64,000 nucleotides of DNA from Sycobia sp. Sy_11 (GCA_018907035.1 JACCIC010000167.1:1240001-1304000); one strand, 5' to 3'; numbered from the stretch's first letter, positions 44,259-55,150 are shown. Numbers and translations are program-made. The notes: generated by a model not told the origin, from the letters alone.

Positions 44259-45060
44259 ATCTTATCTTTATCGTTAGTGCAATCTATGCTCATGATTTGA
44301 AGCATTTCCGGATATAATTTGTCCTCTTCGCTTTCTTTTTGTAAAACGATTCTTTTTCCGTTTAATGATAATTTAATAAAGGGTTTTGAAGAGAAATCGC
44401 GTCCTAAAATCGCCATGAACACCATAGTACTATTCGGTACAACGTAAAAAGTTAAAACAATTTAATTGTACTTATGTTGACTGCCCATATAAAAATTAAT
44501 AAATATTTTTTTATTTGTCTTACAGTCCAATAAAAAAAAAGTTAAATTTATCGATATTTCTTCGATGTGTATTCTGCTGTTAAATGATCATAACATTTGT
44601 ATTTGTGACCCATTGTTACCGCAAAATTCAATATTACTTTCTGGTGTAGGTATTCGCGCTCATGGAGGTACAAAATGTTCTTTAATTAAACTAATTGGGG
44701 AACCTCAGTCTAACATTGCACTTAAATTGTACTTACAAACATGATTGTTTTCATCATTTATCTTATAACTTAACAACAATAAATACGGCGCTGGCATTGT
44801 GGTTGGGACACAGTTTGTGACTGCTGCAGCTACTGGTTTTCTTCGTACATCGTCAAAGGCCTGTCCTCTAGTATTGCTGACAAATCATTCTTTCATTTTT
44901 AAAGGGCAATTTCGAAATTGATGTGATGTCAATCTGTACTGAAAACATGATCCATGTTGTCTTTTCGGTTCTTGACAGCTGTTCGCATAGTGCCCCATTC
45001 GAGAACAATTAAAACATCGGATTTCGTTAACATTATCCTGTGACTTATTCTCGATAAATA
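44259..45060 (-). pseudogene. gag-pol: Ty3/gypsy element 3 protease and gag zinc knuckle
   Basis: Near 44985-45015 the minus strand reads EIRCFNCSRMGHYANSCQEP, a CX2CX4HX4C knuckle. A second Cys-rich piece (GSCFQYRLTSHQFRNC) follows. Near 44660-44720 a decayed GSPISLIK lies where the protease active site is expected. At 44495-44533 a Penelope tail motif interrupts the region. Gag upstream of the knuckle is missing. Confidence 0.65.
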
Positions 45061-45315
45061 CGCAAAAACTGGTACTGTCACGGAATCAACATGGCCTATG
45101 TCTCTGGTAATCTCTGCACATCTTTGTAATTATCAATATCTTCATTCTTACTCATGAACCACTTACGTGTGGCGTCGACCAGAAGTGCCTTGGTTATTAT
45201 ATACACGATGGAGTGTGTCGACTGATGCACTTCTACTACAAAATTCAATCCAGTAAATATTTAAAATGTTAAAGACCTAAATAAAATGTATATTAGGCTC
45301 AATAGCTATTAGGAG
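45061..45315. other. Gag-end remnant and intergenic DNA
   Basis: The block around 45075-45120 is the reverse complement of a block at 22360-22405 with about 80 percent identity by eye (TATGTCTCTGGTAATCTCTG here). It probably belongs to a gypsy gag end. No frame remains. Confidence 0.4.
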
Positions 45316-46588
45316 TGTGAATAAGTCTTTCCCGTTTTTTGTAAGAGATGGCGCCACCAATACTGTGCGAGTATTCAATGGTTACATATGTCATAATCAA
45401 AGCTTATTCATATGTCAACAATTCCATACTAACACATTAGTTAAAATTTTTTCGCATCATACATTTTTGATATCGTGAAAATGTCGAAATTTGAGCCGAG
45501 TCGACGTCATTTGCGGGAAGTTTCACTTTATTGGTTCAATTTGAAGAAATCTGCTGCCGAGATGCATCGATTGCTTCAGGAGGCTTATGGAGAAGGTTGT
45601 GTCGATGATTCAAGTGTTCGCGGATGGTTTCGACGCTTCAAAAGCGGTGATTTCGATGTGGAAGACAAGGAGCGTTCCGGGCGGCCGCAGATCTTTGAAG
45701 ATCGAGAATTGGCGACTTTGCTTGATGAAGATTCTTGTCAAACGCAAGAAGAACTTGCTGAAGCATTGGGAGTTGACCGAACAACCATTTCCAAGCGTTT
45801 GAAAGCCATGGGAATGATCCAAAAGCAAGGAAATTGGGTGCCGTACGAACTGAAGCTGAGAGACGTCGAACGGCGTTTTTTCACTTGCGAACAGCTGCTT
45901 CAGCGACATAAAAGAAAGGGTTTTCTGCATCGTATCGTGACTGGCGATGAAAAGTGGATACGTTACGATAATCCGAAGCGAAGAAAATCATGGGGACTAC
46001 CCGGCCATGCATCATCATCGACGGCCAAGCCAAGATTCATGGCGCCAAGCTCATGCTCTGTATATGGTGGGACCAGCTAGGTGTGGTTTACTATGAGCTT
46101 CTGAAACCGAATGAAAGGATCACAGGCGAGGTCTATCGACGACAATTGATGCGTTTGAGCCGCGCACTGCGAGAAAAACGGCCACAATACTCCGACAGGC
46201 ACGACAAAGTTATTTTGCAACATGACAATGCTCGCCCACATGTTGCACCGCCGGTGAAAACATACTTAGAAACGCTCAAATGGGAAGTCCTACCCCACCC
46301 GCCGTATAGTCCAGACGTTGCTCCGTCTGATTACCATCTCTTCAGATCGATGACGCATGGCCTGGCTGACCAGCACTTCCATTCCTACGAGGAAGCCAAA
46401 AAATGGGTGGATGACTGCATAGAGGCCAAACCGGTCGAATTTTTTCGCAACGGGATTCGTATGTTGCCAGAAAGGTGGGAAAAAGTTGTAGCTAGCGATG
46501 GCCAATACTTTCAATAATTCATTCGTAACCATTTTTTCACAATAAAGGCTCAAAATTTGAAAAAAAAAACGGGAAAGACTTATTCACA
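45316..46588 (+). mobile_element. Near-complete mariner element
   Basis: The element is bounded by perfect 25-bp inverted repeats (TGTGAATAAGTCTTTCCCG... at 45316-45340; complement at 46564-46588). The right flank has the expected TA target dinucleotide (46589-46590); the left flank reads AG. Length is 1,273 bp, normal for mariner. It is the youngest-looking transposon in the window. Confidence 0.95.
45481..46517 (+). pseudogene. Mariner transposase with a single frameshift
   Basis: The start ATG at 45481 gives MSKFEPSRRHLREVSLYWFN. The paired helix-turn-helix includes SSVRGWFRRFKSGDFDVEDK and ALGVDRTTISKRLKAMG. The catalytic triad is intact in sequence: Asp in IVTGDEKWIRY, Asp in LQHDNARPH and Asp in DVAPSDYHLFRSM, the last two 34 residues apart. 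The reading frame breaks near 46030-46035 within TAKP/KIHGAK, consistent with loss of one base. Both parts together are about 345 codons, the usual family length. No other inactivating change was seen by eye. Confidence 0.95.
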
Positions 46589-46598
46589 TACCTGATAG

Positions 46599-46599
<1 letters not shown>

Positions 46600-46649
<50 letters not shown>

Positions 46650-46650
46650 T
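46600..46650. repeat. (TA)n microsatellite
   Basis: A TA run starts 12 bases right of the mariner end. Confidence 0.95.
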
Positions 46651-46819
46651 GTGGCTATACGTTTCTTTTTCTTTGCTGACCCTCGTATTATATTTCTCGT
46701 GTATGTATAATGTGCCATATATGTCTTCGGAACGTGACCGTGCTTCTTGATATAAATTTAGCACATTTGTTCAGAGTGTGTACAATTTTCATAGATGCTT
46801 GTTAATTTTTGTTTTTCAG

Positions 46820-47146
46820 AGAATACTCACCAAATTATACGGCAAATGCACTCTAATATTGCAAAAAAACATGATGATGTAAAACTCTTTATTTGTTTAA
46901 TTCGTCCTCAGATAGTAACTAATAAAAAAAGTAATATTGAGAAAAATTTTTATGATGTATTATACGAATTAGAATCTGAAAGTAGCCGTAAGTCAAATTA
47001 TGAAATATATAATATAAGAGAATCTCAAAATTCAACATGTGATGGTCAAATCAGTTTTACATCTTCTTTAAAAGAGCCAGTACAGGATCTGGAAGAGCAT
47101 AGGCAAAGGGAATTAAGTAATTTAGTAATGGGACCTAGATTTACAG
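46820..47146 (+). CDS. Candidate host internal exon, unknown protein
   Basis: An open stretch of 327 bp (109 codons) is bounded by a textbook acceptor (pyrimidine-rich TTTTTGTTTTTCAG, ending 46819) and donor (ACAG/GTAAAA at 47146/47147). Both junctions fall at the same codon phase, so the exon is symmetric. The protein starts NTHQIIRQMHSNIAKKHDDV, is Ser/Asn/Glu-rich, and ends RQRELSNLVMGPRFTG. It has no transposon motif and I do not recognise it. The frame extends left into the intron to an ATG at 46795, which is probably fortuitous. No neighbouring exon was found in the window. Confidence 0.5.
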
Positions 47147-48100
47147 GTAAAATTTTATTTTTTCGAATCGAAGTAATCGTTAAATAATATGTATTTGCAT
47201 TATTTGACATTATACCCTTTTATATAATTATTATTATTATTATTACTATATATTTATTCTATATTTATGCTAGAATTAATAAGATAAGCCTTGTAAGAAT
47301 TTGTATGATAAGCCTTTTTTTCTATTTTAATATATAATATTAGAAAGATTTGTAAAAATCCTATTATTCGGCTCTCTCGCTGGCTTTAATTACTTATAAA
47401 TCATAAGTTATTAAGAAATAAAGACAAAAATAATTAAATACGTAATTGTATATTATGATTCTGATATATCTCTTATAGAGCTATATCAGGAATTGACTAA
47501 ATATCAGAGAAGAATTAGGTTGTAATTATGCAATATAATTAAAATTTTGATTTATGATATTTAATTAAATATTAATGTATGGAAATTTATGAATTTAAAT
47601 GCATTATTTCATTTACGTATATATGCACCCTCAATATTATTTCGAACTTAGAACTTTTTATAAGAGTTTGGCTGAAAAAAGGTAATGTTCTTGTTTATAA
47701 TAGGTCATGTCTACGAATAGACTTGCAAGAATATTTTATAATTTATATGATTATTGAACGAATATAAATCGCGGAAACTGTAGTTAATTAGTTAATATAA
47801 TAATAACCTAAAAATTATTCGAAGCGATACCATATTATTTATGAAATCAAGACGGTCTCAATTAACATATTTATTTTGTATGATATCATTATATAGATAT
47901 TATACACACACACACACATATATATATATACTAGGCATACTAGTATGTGATCATCAAGATAAAAATATCTCAAAAGGAAACATTTGTGGAGACCGAGCAT
48001 TAATTTTTTTTTGCTTGATCGCTATGACAACTATCAAGCATATTGAATATATATGAATTTATTGAAAAAATAATATCATCTTTCTTTAACATATAAATAA
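47147..48100. other. AT-rich DNA, possible intron
   Basis: It follows the candidate donor site. A small (CA)n-(TA)n run lies at about 47905-47930. No coding signal is seen. Confidence 0.4.
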
Positions 48101-48102
48101 TA

Positions 48103-48137
48103 GTTGCTGTTATGTAATTAACATATATAACAGCAAC
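48103..48137. repeat. Perfect hairpin, 11-bp arms
   Basis: GTTGCTGTTAT (48103-48113) and ATAACAGCAAC (48127-48137) are exact complements around a 13-nt loop, just before a mariner fragment. Confidence 0.85.
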
Positions 48138-48169
48138 ATATACAAAATGGTTTAGAAATAATAATTTTT

Positions 48170-48840
48170 ATATGGGAAATGAAGAACGTGGAAGACCATA
48201 AACAAAGTTTTTTACGCCGAATTGCAAACTATATTCGATTGAAATAACACTTAGTCAAAAGCAAATTGCAGAATTGTTAAATGTTTCACAAAAAAAATTT
48301 TCGACCATTTCAAAGCTATTAGAAAAGCCCAAAAGTGTGAAAAATTAGTGCTACATGAATTGAAACTTTGCTTCCATGACGCGAAAATCAATTCTGCATG
48401 AAGTTCTTACTGGCGATCTGAAATAAATCTATTTGCTACCGACAATAAATGATCAATTTGAATCATGCATTGATCGAAAAACGACCACCATGGGCCACTA
48501 GAGACGGCAGTATAAGATTGCTCCATGACAAGGCACAAGCGAAACTAAGCGGGTTCAGGGTGCAACAAAAGCACTTGGCTTGGACCTGCTACCACATCCG
48601 TCGTATTCATCAGACTTGTCTGCTTCCGACTACCATTTGTTTCTAGGATGGGACGCGCATTGGTTGATCAATAGTTCGATTCTTCCGAACATTTCAAAAA
48701 TTGGATGTCCGCTTGGTTTGCTTTAAAAAACAAACAATTCTGTTTGCCTGGTATTCATAAATTGATAGCAAGGTTTTTAAAATATGGAGAAAACAACAGC
48801 CAATACTGTGAATAAAATGTTTTTCAGTTTCCCATTAAGA
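48170..48840 (+). pseudogene. Mariner transposase, decayed (plus)
   Basis: The plus strand reads MGNEERGRP, then ITLSQKQIAELLNVSQKKFS (helix-turn-helix), HEVLTGDLK (first Asp), and ALGLDLLPHPSYSSDLSASD followed by YHLFL (third Asp). The end resembles LPGIHKLIARFLKYGE. Several stops occur, the middle is shortened, and the lineage differs from the MSKFEPS type. Confidence 0.75.
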
Positions 48841-48949
48841 TTATGGCTTTATTAAACGTTCCCTTCATATCGGTACACCTGGTATTTCTGCATGCTATAA
48901 TAATCTTAAATTATATTGTTATTATTAACAAGTTTATTAATTTTAATTT

Positions 48950-49790
48950 ATATTAATTAATAAATATTTTTATTGGTCTTACAGTCTAATGAAATCAATC
49001 GAAAATAATACGTAAGAATATCAATATATTAATTAATAAATATTTTTTATTGGTCTTACAGTCCAATCAATTCAATCTAAAAATAAAATAAAAAAAATTA
49101 AATTAAAAATTAAATTACCTAATTGAAGACCACCATTACCTAATTGAAGACTTGTCCAACGTTTCGAGCTCGCTACGGCTCCTCATCAGGGACTCATTAC
49201 CTTTGTCGACCTTTTGGAAGATTATATTAGGGTTATTTCTCAAAAAATTCTTCGCGGTAATTAAATCATGTATAAAATTACTATTTAAAAAATTATCAAA
49301 TTTATTTTCTCTTTTAAAATGACATTAACTAAAGATGCCCTACATTCCTTTTTCACTTCATCATTTATAGCAAAAAGATTACTTTCAACCTCCGCGATGA
49401 TTTCTTTGATCGGGAGATTATTTTTACAATATAATATTCCATGTTTGGCACCTTTAGACATGATGTTTATTACTTCATTTGGTATCTCCTTATCAGTTAG
49501 ATTGCTAAACCAATTTTTATTGTTTGCATTGTTAATCTGATAGCTTTGAAATTGTTTTTTATTTCTTAAACATTCAAATTTCCTTTTTAATGTTTGTCTA
49601 TTAATATATTTTGTCTTAATAAAATGTTTGTTTTGACCAGGAAAAAATTCATGTAATTCATTTCTTTCTATATTTTGATATAAATAATATTCAATCTTTA
49701 ATAAATACCTATTTAAGGAATGAATCTGAATATGTAAATCTCTAATTTCTAGATTAAGTAATTAATTTTTGAAAAAGAAAATATTCTTCT
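48950..49790 (-). mobile_element. Penelope-like element remnant (minus): N-terminal region joined to 3' tail
   Basis: Minus-strand text near 49300-49500 reads IPNEVINIMSKGAKHGILYC, parallel to IPKEVVKILSKGAEFGISYS in the larger element at 60.9 kb. It passes near 49200 straight into the hammerhead-like block (49151-49189) and the tail, so RT and endonuclease are deleted. The tail motif with TTGGTCTTACAGTCC occurs twice, at 48952-49000 and 49027-49075, a partial tandem duplication. Confidence 0.7.
49151..49189 (-). ncRNA. Hammerhead-ribozyme-like motif (Penelope element, minus)
   Basis: The minus strand reads CTGATGAG, GAGC, an 8-nt loop, GCTC, then GAAAC. This is the conserved hammerhead core CUGAUGA...GAAA with a 4-bp stem II. 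A GUC-like cleavage position is present downstream, but stems I and III are not clear by eye. Penelope-like elements are known to carry such ribozymes in their terminal repeats. Confidence 0.45.
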
Positions 49791-50015
49791 TTAGATCATA
49801 ACAAACACTTACTATAAACCTGCAAAAAATATTCAGCATGAAATCTATTATTAATGTGTACCGGAAATATATTTGATTTCTTGCATCTAATAAATACATA
49901 AACAATTAAATTGTTAAACATCTAATAAACAATTAAATTGTTTTAATATCAATATATATTTATATTAATATTCATACATCAACATAATATAATATAGCAA
50001 TAACTTAAGTAAGTT
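49791..50015. other. AT-rich junction between two opposed Penelope fragments
   Basis: No feature recognised. It separates the minus-strand N-terminal fragment from the plus-strand endonuclease fragment. Confidence 0.5.
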
Positions 50016-50400
50016 GTTTAATAATTGCAAAGATAGGGATGATTTATGTTTAAAATCTGGAGATATTTACAAAATTAATTGTATGGATTGTAATAAATAC
50101 TATATTGGACAAACAAGTAGATATTTAAAAAAGAGAATTTGTGAACATAAATATAGTTTTCGTAGCTGACATATTACTTCCGGTTTCACGGAGCATTATT
50201 TAAAGTTTTTACATTCTTTTGATTTTGTGAATGTGGATATTTTGGAACATGGTATTAATAATAAGTATAAACGGGAGAGTCTTGAAAGGATTTACATTTC
50301 CAGGAATCGAAATAATGTGAATTTAATATTAGAGTCTGGTAGATTGGACAGTGTTTATTATTCCTTATCAAGTTGATTGGTTTTGGACAATTTGTGTAGA
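50016..50400 (+). pseudogene. Penelope-like GIY-YIG endonuclease fragment (plus)
   Basis: The plus strand reads GDIYKINCMDCNKYYIGQTS followed by RYLKKRICEHKYSF, a GIY-YIG nuclease with the two Tyr blocks, the conserved Arg (RYLKKR) and the His. LEHGINNKYKRESLERI follows. There is one in-frame stop after YSFRS. It is a close relative of the domain at 58.9-59.5 kb but on the opposite strand. Confidence 0.9.
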
Positions 50401-50481
50401 GGGGGAATTTATATTTAATTTACTAAATTTGGTGGTGGGAATAGGGTATTATAGACTAGAATGTAAGGTTTAGTTTAGTTC

Positions 50482-50523
50482 CTGATGAGGAGCCATAGCG
50501 AGCTCGAAACGTTGAACTACGTC
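50482..50523 (+). ncRNA. Hammerhead-ribozyme-like motif (Penelope element, plus)
   Basis: CTGATGAG, GAGC, CATAGCGA, GCTC, GAAAC, then GTTGAACTAC and GTC. Stem II pairs 4 bp. CGU/ACG can form a 3-bp stem III around a 6-nt loop, with GUC at the cleavage position. Stem I is not evident. It is the inverted counterpart of 49151-49189. Confidence 0.5.
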
Positions 50524-50573
50524 TTCAATTAGGTAATATTAATTTTGATAACGTTTTTTTGCATTTAATATGA

Positions 50574-50655
50574 AGCAAGAACATTGCCCACGGGATACTT
50601 CAATGAAATTGGCACAAACATTTAATGTGACTCGAGAAGCAATTTGCCAACGTTG
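50574..50655 (+). pseudogene. Tiny mariner helix-turn-helix fragment
   Basis: The plus strand reads PRDTSMKLAQTFNVTREAIC, like the second helix-turn-helix of mariner transposases. About 27 codons only. Confidence 0.5.
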
Positions 50656-50699
50656 AAATGATATGTATATTATATATGGAAGATATAGATATTAGTATT

Positions 50700-51480
50700 A
50701 AATATAAGATTATATATATATATATATATATATTGTGACGAGTCACAAGGCGTCCGCGCTAACGCGCATTCTTCTATGTTAGATTTAAGACCTGGCGATT
50801 TTGTTATTATATTATTACTGTTTAACATTCAGATTTATTCTCATAAAAATAAACGTTATCAAAGCAACGTTTAGAGAAAAAAAAGATAGGTAAATTTATA
50901 TTTAAGAGGTAAAAAGTTGTTCAGAATAATATTGTTTTTGCCCCTTTGAAATAAGAATAAATGCTTGAGGGAAGTTAATTATATAAAAAAAGAGGCAACA
51001 ATTAAAAATATATAAAATTTATGTAAAGGTAATAATTACGTGATTTGTGTCGCGGGTATCGCGCTCGACGCGTCTTGATCACCGTCATCCAAGGTCGTGC
51101 TTATCCCCCCACCCCCTTTTTCACAAATTTTGAAGAGACGCGCGACGCGCACACTCACTCTCGTCTCCATAGCCGGTGGAGTCATAAGAGGTTTGAATGA
51201 TAGAGAAATTGAGATGAAATTGGGAGGCGTAGAAGAAGAAGAGAAAGAGAAAGAAATCAGAGTGAAGGAAAAGAGTAGATTAACGTGAACCGAGAGAGGC
51301 GATAAAAAGGAGACAAAAGAGAAACAGAAGGCAGACGAAAGAGAGTGAAGACGAGAGTTTTCACCAGACGAGGGCGCCCGGTGATCACGCTGGATCAGGT
51401 TAATATCCCGGAACGGGTGATGCCACCAACGACGGTGGGAGTTAGCCGTTCGACCAATCACGGCTTTCACAGCCCAGTAC
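50700..51480 (+). mobile_element. Putative gypsy element 4 5' flank (LTR/leader)
   Basis: After a short TA run, TGTGACGAGTCACAAGG (about 50734) looks like an LTR start. AATAAA occurs near 50826 and 50946. From about 51190 a GA-rich leader runs to the gag region. No primer-binding site could be named. A similar GA-rich region with C-rich edges lies at 54.0-54.5 kb, possibly the other LTR. Confidence 0.35.
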
Positions 51481-51484
51481 CGGA

Positions 51485-52600
51485 TCCAACCCTGATATAG
51501 TCGTCACGGTAACGGCAACTACCGGTACCACCATCACGTCGACGTGCACAATGGCAGGAAGTACCGTGCCAGTACCAGCGGTCCAGCCTCTACCGGCTGG
51601 ACCAGCAGTTCTGACGATCGGCAGCCTAGCGGACCAGTAAGGAAGGTTACGCCGCCTGGAGGACCAGAAACGGGTAGCGAGTCTGCAGATGGATCGCCGA
51701 TCGATCACATCGAAATTTTAGCAACAGCGTCTACGCTCCATCGTGCTACGTCAGACACATCCGAGCCAACGGATAACTGGCGACGGCAGGAGCCTCGCTA
51801 GCGACGTCTCCGGCCATTTGGAGAGGACCTCGACGACGATGCCGATCTAGCGTTAGATGAGGATAGCCAGCGCGGATAACGTGACTGTTGTGCGCGGACC
51901 GACGCAAAAACCTTGGACCAACCGGGTAGCGCGAGCGCTATATGGACCGACCGTAACGTGGGAACACCCTCCGACCCAACGGATCGACGACGCCGGTCAG
52001 GGTTATCGCTCGCTATCGCCGCTCCCGATCCGCAACAACAGCCTGGATAGGAACTACACGAGGCATACATCGCCTATGTGTGTCTGTGCGCACGCGGGTT
52101 GGAGCTATGGACCGCATTTTCTGGCCAGGATCTTAAAAGATTGCGGTATAAAGTTCTCGATAACCGACAAGGAGTATCCGGAGGAATATCTGGCGGACCT
52201 TGAGGAGTGCATACATTCAGCCCAATTAACCGAAAGCGAGTTCATAGCATCCCCCCCCCCCATTGCGTCCAAGACCAAGGCAACGGAGGTGGCATCTATC
52301 GCGCAGGGTGAACGTAGTAGAAGGACCGAGTCGACCGATAGTGAGTGAACCCTTTCAGAAGCTCGGAGGAGGCCGATGAAAAAGCTGTCGAAGACCCAGG
52401 AGGTAGCGGCCACGTCGGGACAGGGAGATACACAGACACCGAGACGAACGTCGACGACCAAACGAGAGAGGCAACAGAGTTCCCCGGTAGCAGCGAGACG
52501 TCTCTCTACCGACACGTTAGAGCAACGATGAGGGAATTGGGGAACACGACCGCAAAGGACCAGATCGCTTCGTGAATCGCAATTCAAGGTGGAGAAAACG
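51485..52600 (+). pseudogene. gag: Ty3/gypsy element 4 gag, N-terminal and capsid part
   Basis: Broken plus-strand frames include a Pro/Thr-rich N-terminus (AGSTVPVPAVQPLPAGPAVL). A 163-codon frame at 51857-52348 contains a capsid-like block (GIKFSITDKEYPEEYLADLE, CIHSAQLTESEF) typical of gypsy gag. The frame at 52345-52575 continues with a charged low-complexity region. A C10 run lies at about 52250-52261. At least three frame changes occur. Confidence 0.6.
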
Positions 52601-53000
52601 GTCAGTGGCAGAGTCGTAGTCGAGAGGAGGTACGTGAGAACTCATCGCTAGCTTATGAGAGAGAAGATGGGCATTTGTACGGCTGATGTTTCCACTGCAG
52701 GACTATGGCACACTGGGCCTCAAACTGCCAGAGTATTTCATGTTATCGGTGTCACCAACGAGGACATTATTCCACTGACTGTCCGAACATCAAAAGGAGC
52801 GCTCCGTCGTACCAATCATGCCGTCGAGCGGGCGTGGCGATCCGAGATTGTCCCTATCTGTGCGTCCTAATTACGTCCCTATCTGTGCGACCTTGGGAAA
52901 CGGGATGGCGGGGAGACGCAATAGTCCCGAAACCCTCCGTTGACCACCGGGATGCCGCAAAATCCTGACATAGGACCACATAAGCTCAGGACCGGAATTG
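52601..53000 (+). pseudogene. gag: Ty3/gypsy element 4 gag zinc knuckles
   Basis: The frame 52705-52968 reads CQSISCYRCHQRGHYSTDC, an intact CX2CX4HX4C knuckle. It is followed by a second Cys cluster (CRRAGVAIRDCPYLC) that has lost the canonical His spacing. No protease or RT follows; pol appears deleted. Confidence 0.75.
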
Positions 53001-53690
53001 AAGGGTGCGGTCCCGAAAGTAAAGAGAATAGTGGACCCGAGGTTGATCGAGTAGGAGCCAATATAGATTAAACCGGGACCGTATAGTCAGCTGTCTGCGA
53101 CGAGAGAACAGACGCGGGACCTGAAGCTATCATCACTTACTCAAAAGGAGACCATTGGGTAGCTCAGAGAAAAATCGGGGTGTCCCTGAAGGAGCATCAG
53201 ACCGAGAGAGAGAGAGAAAGAGAGAGAGAGAGATACAGAGAGAGAGAGAGAGAGAGAAGTGGTACGTGGATGAGAGGCTAGGGATCGTCAAGTCGCCCCA
53301 CTCGACGAGAGATGCGATAAAATTAAGAGAGGTGTCCCAAGGGTAGGGGGCATCGGGAAATGCTCGTTGAAGCTTAAACGATGTTTTGAAGAAGATAGAG
53401 TTCCCACCGCCGAGATGGCGGAGGGGTATAGCGTGCCATCCCCTCAAAACACTATTAATCTCACGGAACGTTTCTCTAACGTTTTGCCTTTGACGAAGGA
53501 AAACTTTAAAATAGCTCGAAATTCGTACGTTTAAACGTCTATAACTTTTGAACGCAATATCCAAACTAATCATGCATAGCGTCGTTTTGTACGTTATTTC
53601 AAGACCTTTCAAATGATATGTAGTATTGCCAGATACAAGCTCTGTAGCGCTTTGTACATAGCCGCGAATTTCATAAGACAAAAAGGCGGA
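53001..53690. other. Non-coding DNA with (GA)n tract
   Basis: GA repeats occupy 53203-53257. The remainder has no frame I can support. The minus frame at 53133-53681 crosses the GA repeat and is probably spurious. Confidence 0.5.
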
Positions 53691-55040
53691 AGGGAGATAT
53701 TTGACAACCTAATATAAATAGTAGACAGGAAACGAGTATACATTTTGACAAAATTGACATTTTTAGATAAATTTTCGTTTTAAATAATAGTTGTTTTGAG
53801 TTAAAAAAAATTGTAATGACTTAACGAGAAATGAACGATGATGTGGTTGATAATAACTAGGTGTAAGTCCGCTTTAAATATTATAGTCGGATATGTAAAC
53901 TATAAATTAGATAGGCACATAGGATAAAATAAGTTAAAGTAATCTAGCATCACATCATGAATTTAGTACATATAAAGAACATAAATATAAACTCAACTCA
54001 GATAGTAATATGGAAAATAATTTGTAATTCGCGTTACGATCGTTGCGTCCGAGGTGTCCCGACCGCCCCTTCCTTTTCTCCGTCTTCTTTCCCTATCGGA
54101 TCTGGAGAGACGCACGGTGCAGAATCCGCTATCGGCCGCCGACGTGAGAATATTGAAGGGAGCAGAATCTGAGAGAGAAAGGAATGAAAAAAAAAGATTC
54201 AAGAGGGATAAAGATACAGAAGGCGAAGCGACGTGAAAGAGGGCGACGGAGAAGAAGGAGATAGAGACGGAGGTGAGGTAAAGAAAGCGAGATAAAACGA
54301 GAAGGTAGATAAAGAGCGAGAGAGAGTGAGAGAGAGAGAAGTGGCGAAAAAATTTTGGAATAACGGGAGACAAGAGAAGAGTCGGAGAGAGAACGAACGA
54401 GAACGATAAACGGAGATGTCGAGAAAAAAGAGAAGAAGAGTAAACTAAAAAGGAGGGCGGCGTTGAGTAGGAGCCAGAGAGGACGAGCAACAGACGTCGA
54501 GAAGAAGCGAAGTGGAAAAGAGAACTTGGACATCGGTCGCTTCGCATACGCGTCTCCCTTCCACACAGGGTCCTTCATCTGCACCCAATCTCCAGCCATC
54601 GACGGCGTGGTGAGTGCATGCTGTATGGCACCGGGATCCGCACCTACTTCGGGCAATATCGATTATTTTATTTTGTTGTTTCTGGTGTACGTGACTTAAT
54701 TTTATTGATTCTTTCTTTCATCTGATCATTCTTTTTTTGTTTGTTCGCCCCCCCCCCGTCCGGTCGGGACACACCGGGCTCACCAGATACGCGGATCGGG
54801 AGTAGATAAGGAGATTATATTCGAGATGGTAGTTTGTGTGTAAAATAAATCGAAACGCAAGCAAATTTAACGGCTAAATTTTTTGTCATTTTTCCTGTAA
54901 TTCCTTTTTAGGCTGGCGGAGCCCCCCCCCCCCCCCAGTGAGATAGTTCATGTTAGCGAGGTGAGGTGAAGTAAATTTTTTTGTTGTATGTGCGACTTGA
55001 ATTATGTTTAAATTCAATTTCTCGTTCAATATTCGAGCAT
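53691..55040. other. Possible 3' flank/LTR of gypsy element 4, purine-rich, with C tracts
   Basis: AT-rich to about 54010, then GA-rich DNA (54170-54520), then runs of C at about 54747-54757 and 54920-54936. The order (AT-rich, C-rich, GA-rich) resembles 50.8-51.4 kb. Long Ser/Phe/Leu-rich minus-strand frames here come from the GA-rich composition. Confidence 0.35.
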
Positions 55041-55150
55041 CACAATATATATATCATATCATATCATACCATATAATATCATATCATATCATATCATATC
55101 ATATCATACCATATATCATATCATATCATATAATATCATATCATATCATA
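55041..55150. repeat. (TATCA)n pentanucleotide microsatellite
   Basis: About 20 units of ATATC with a few ACC variants run up to the 5' end of Helitron copy B. The last TCATA may be the element's own TC terminus. Confidence 0.92.

Noticed and set aside
53993..54656. Two long minus-strand frames of 175-184 codons
   Set aside because: Ser/Phe/Leu-rich translation of a GA-rich tract in two overlapping frames, with no domain.
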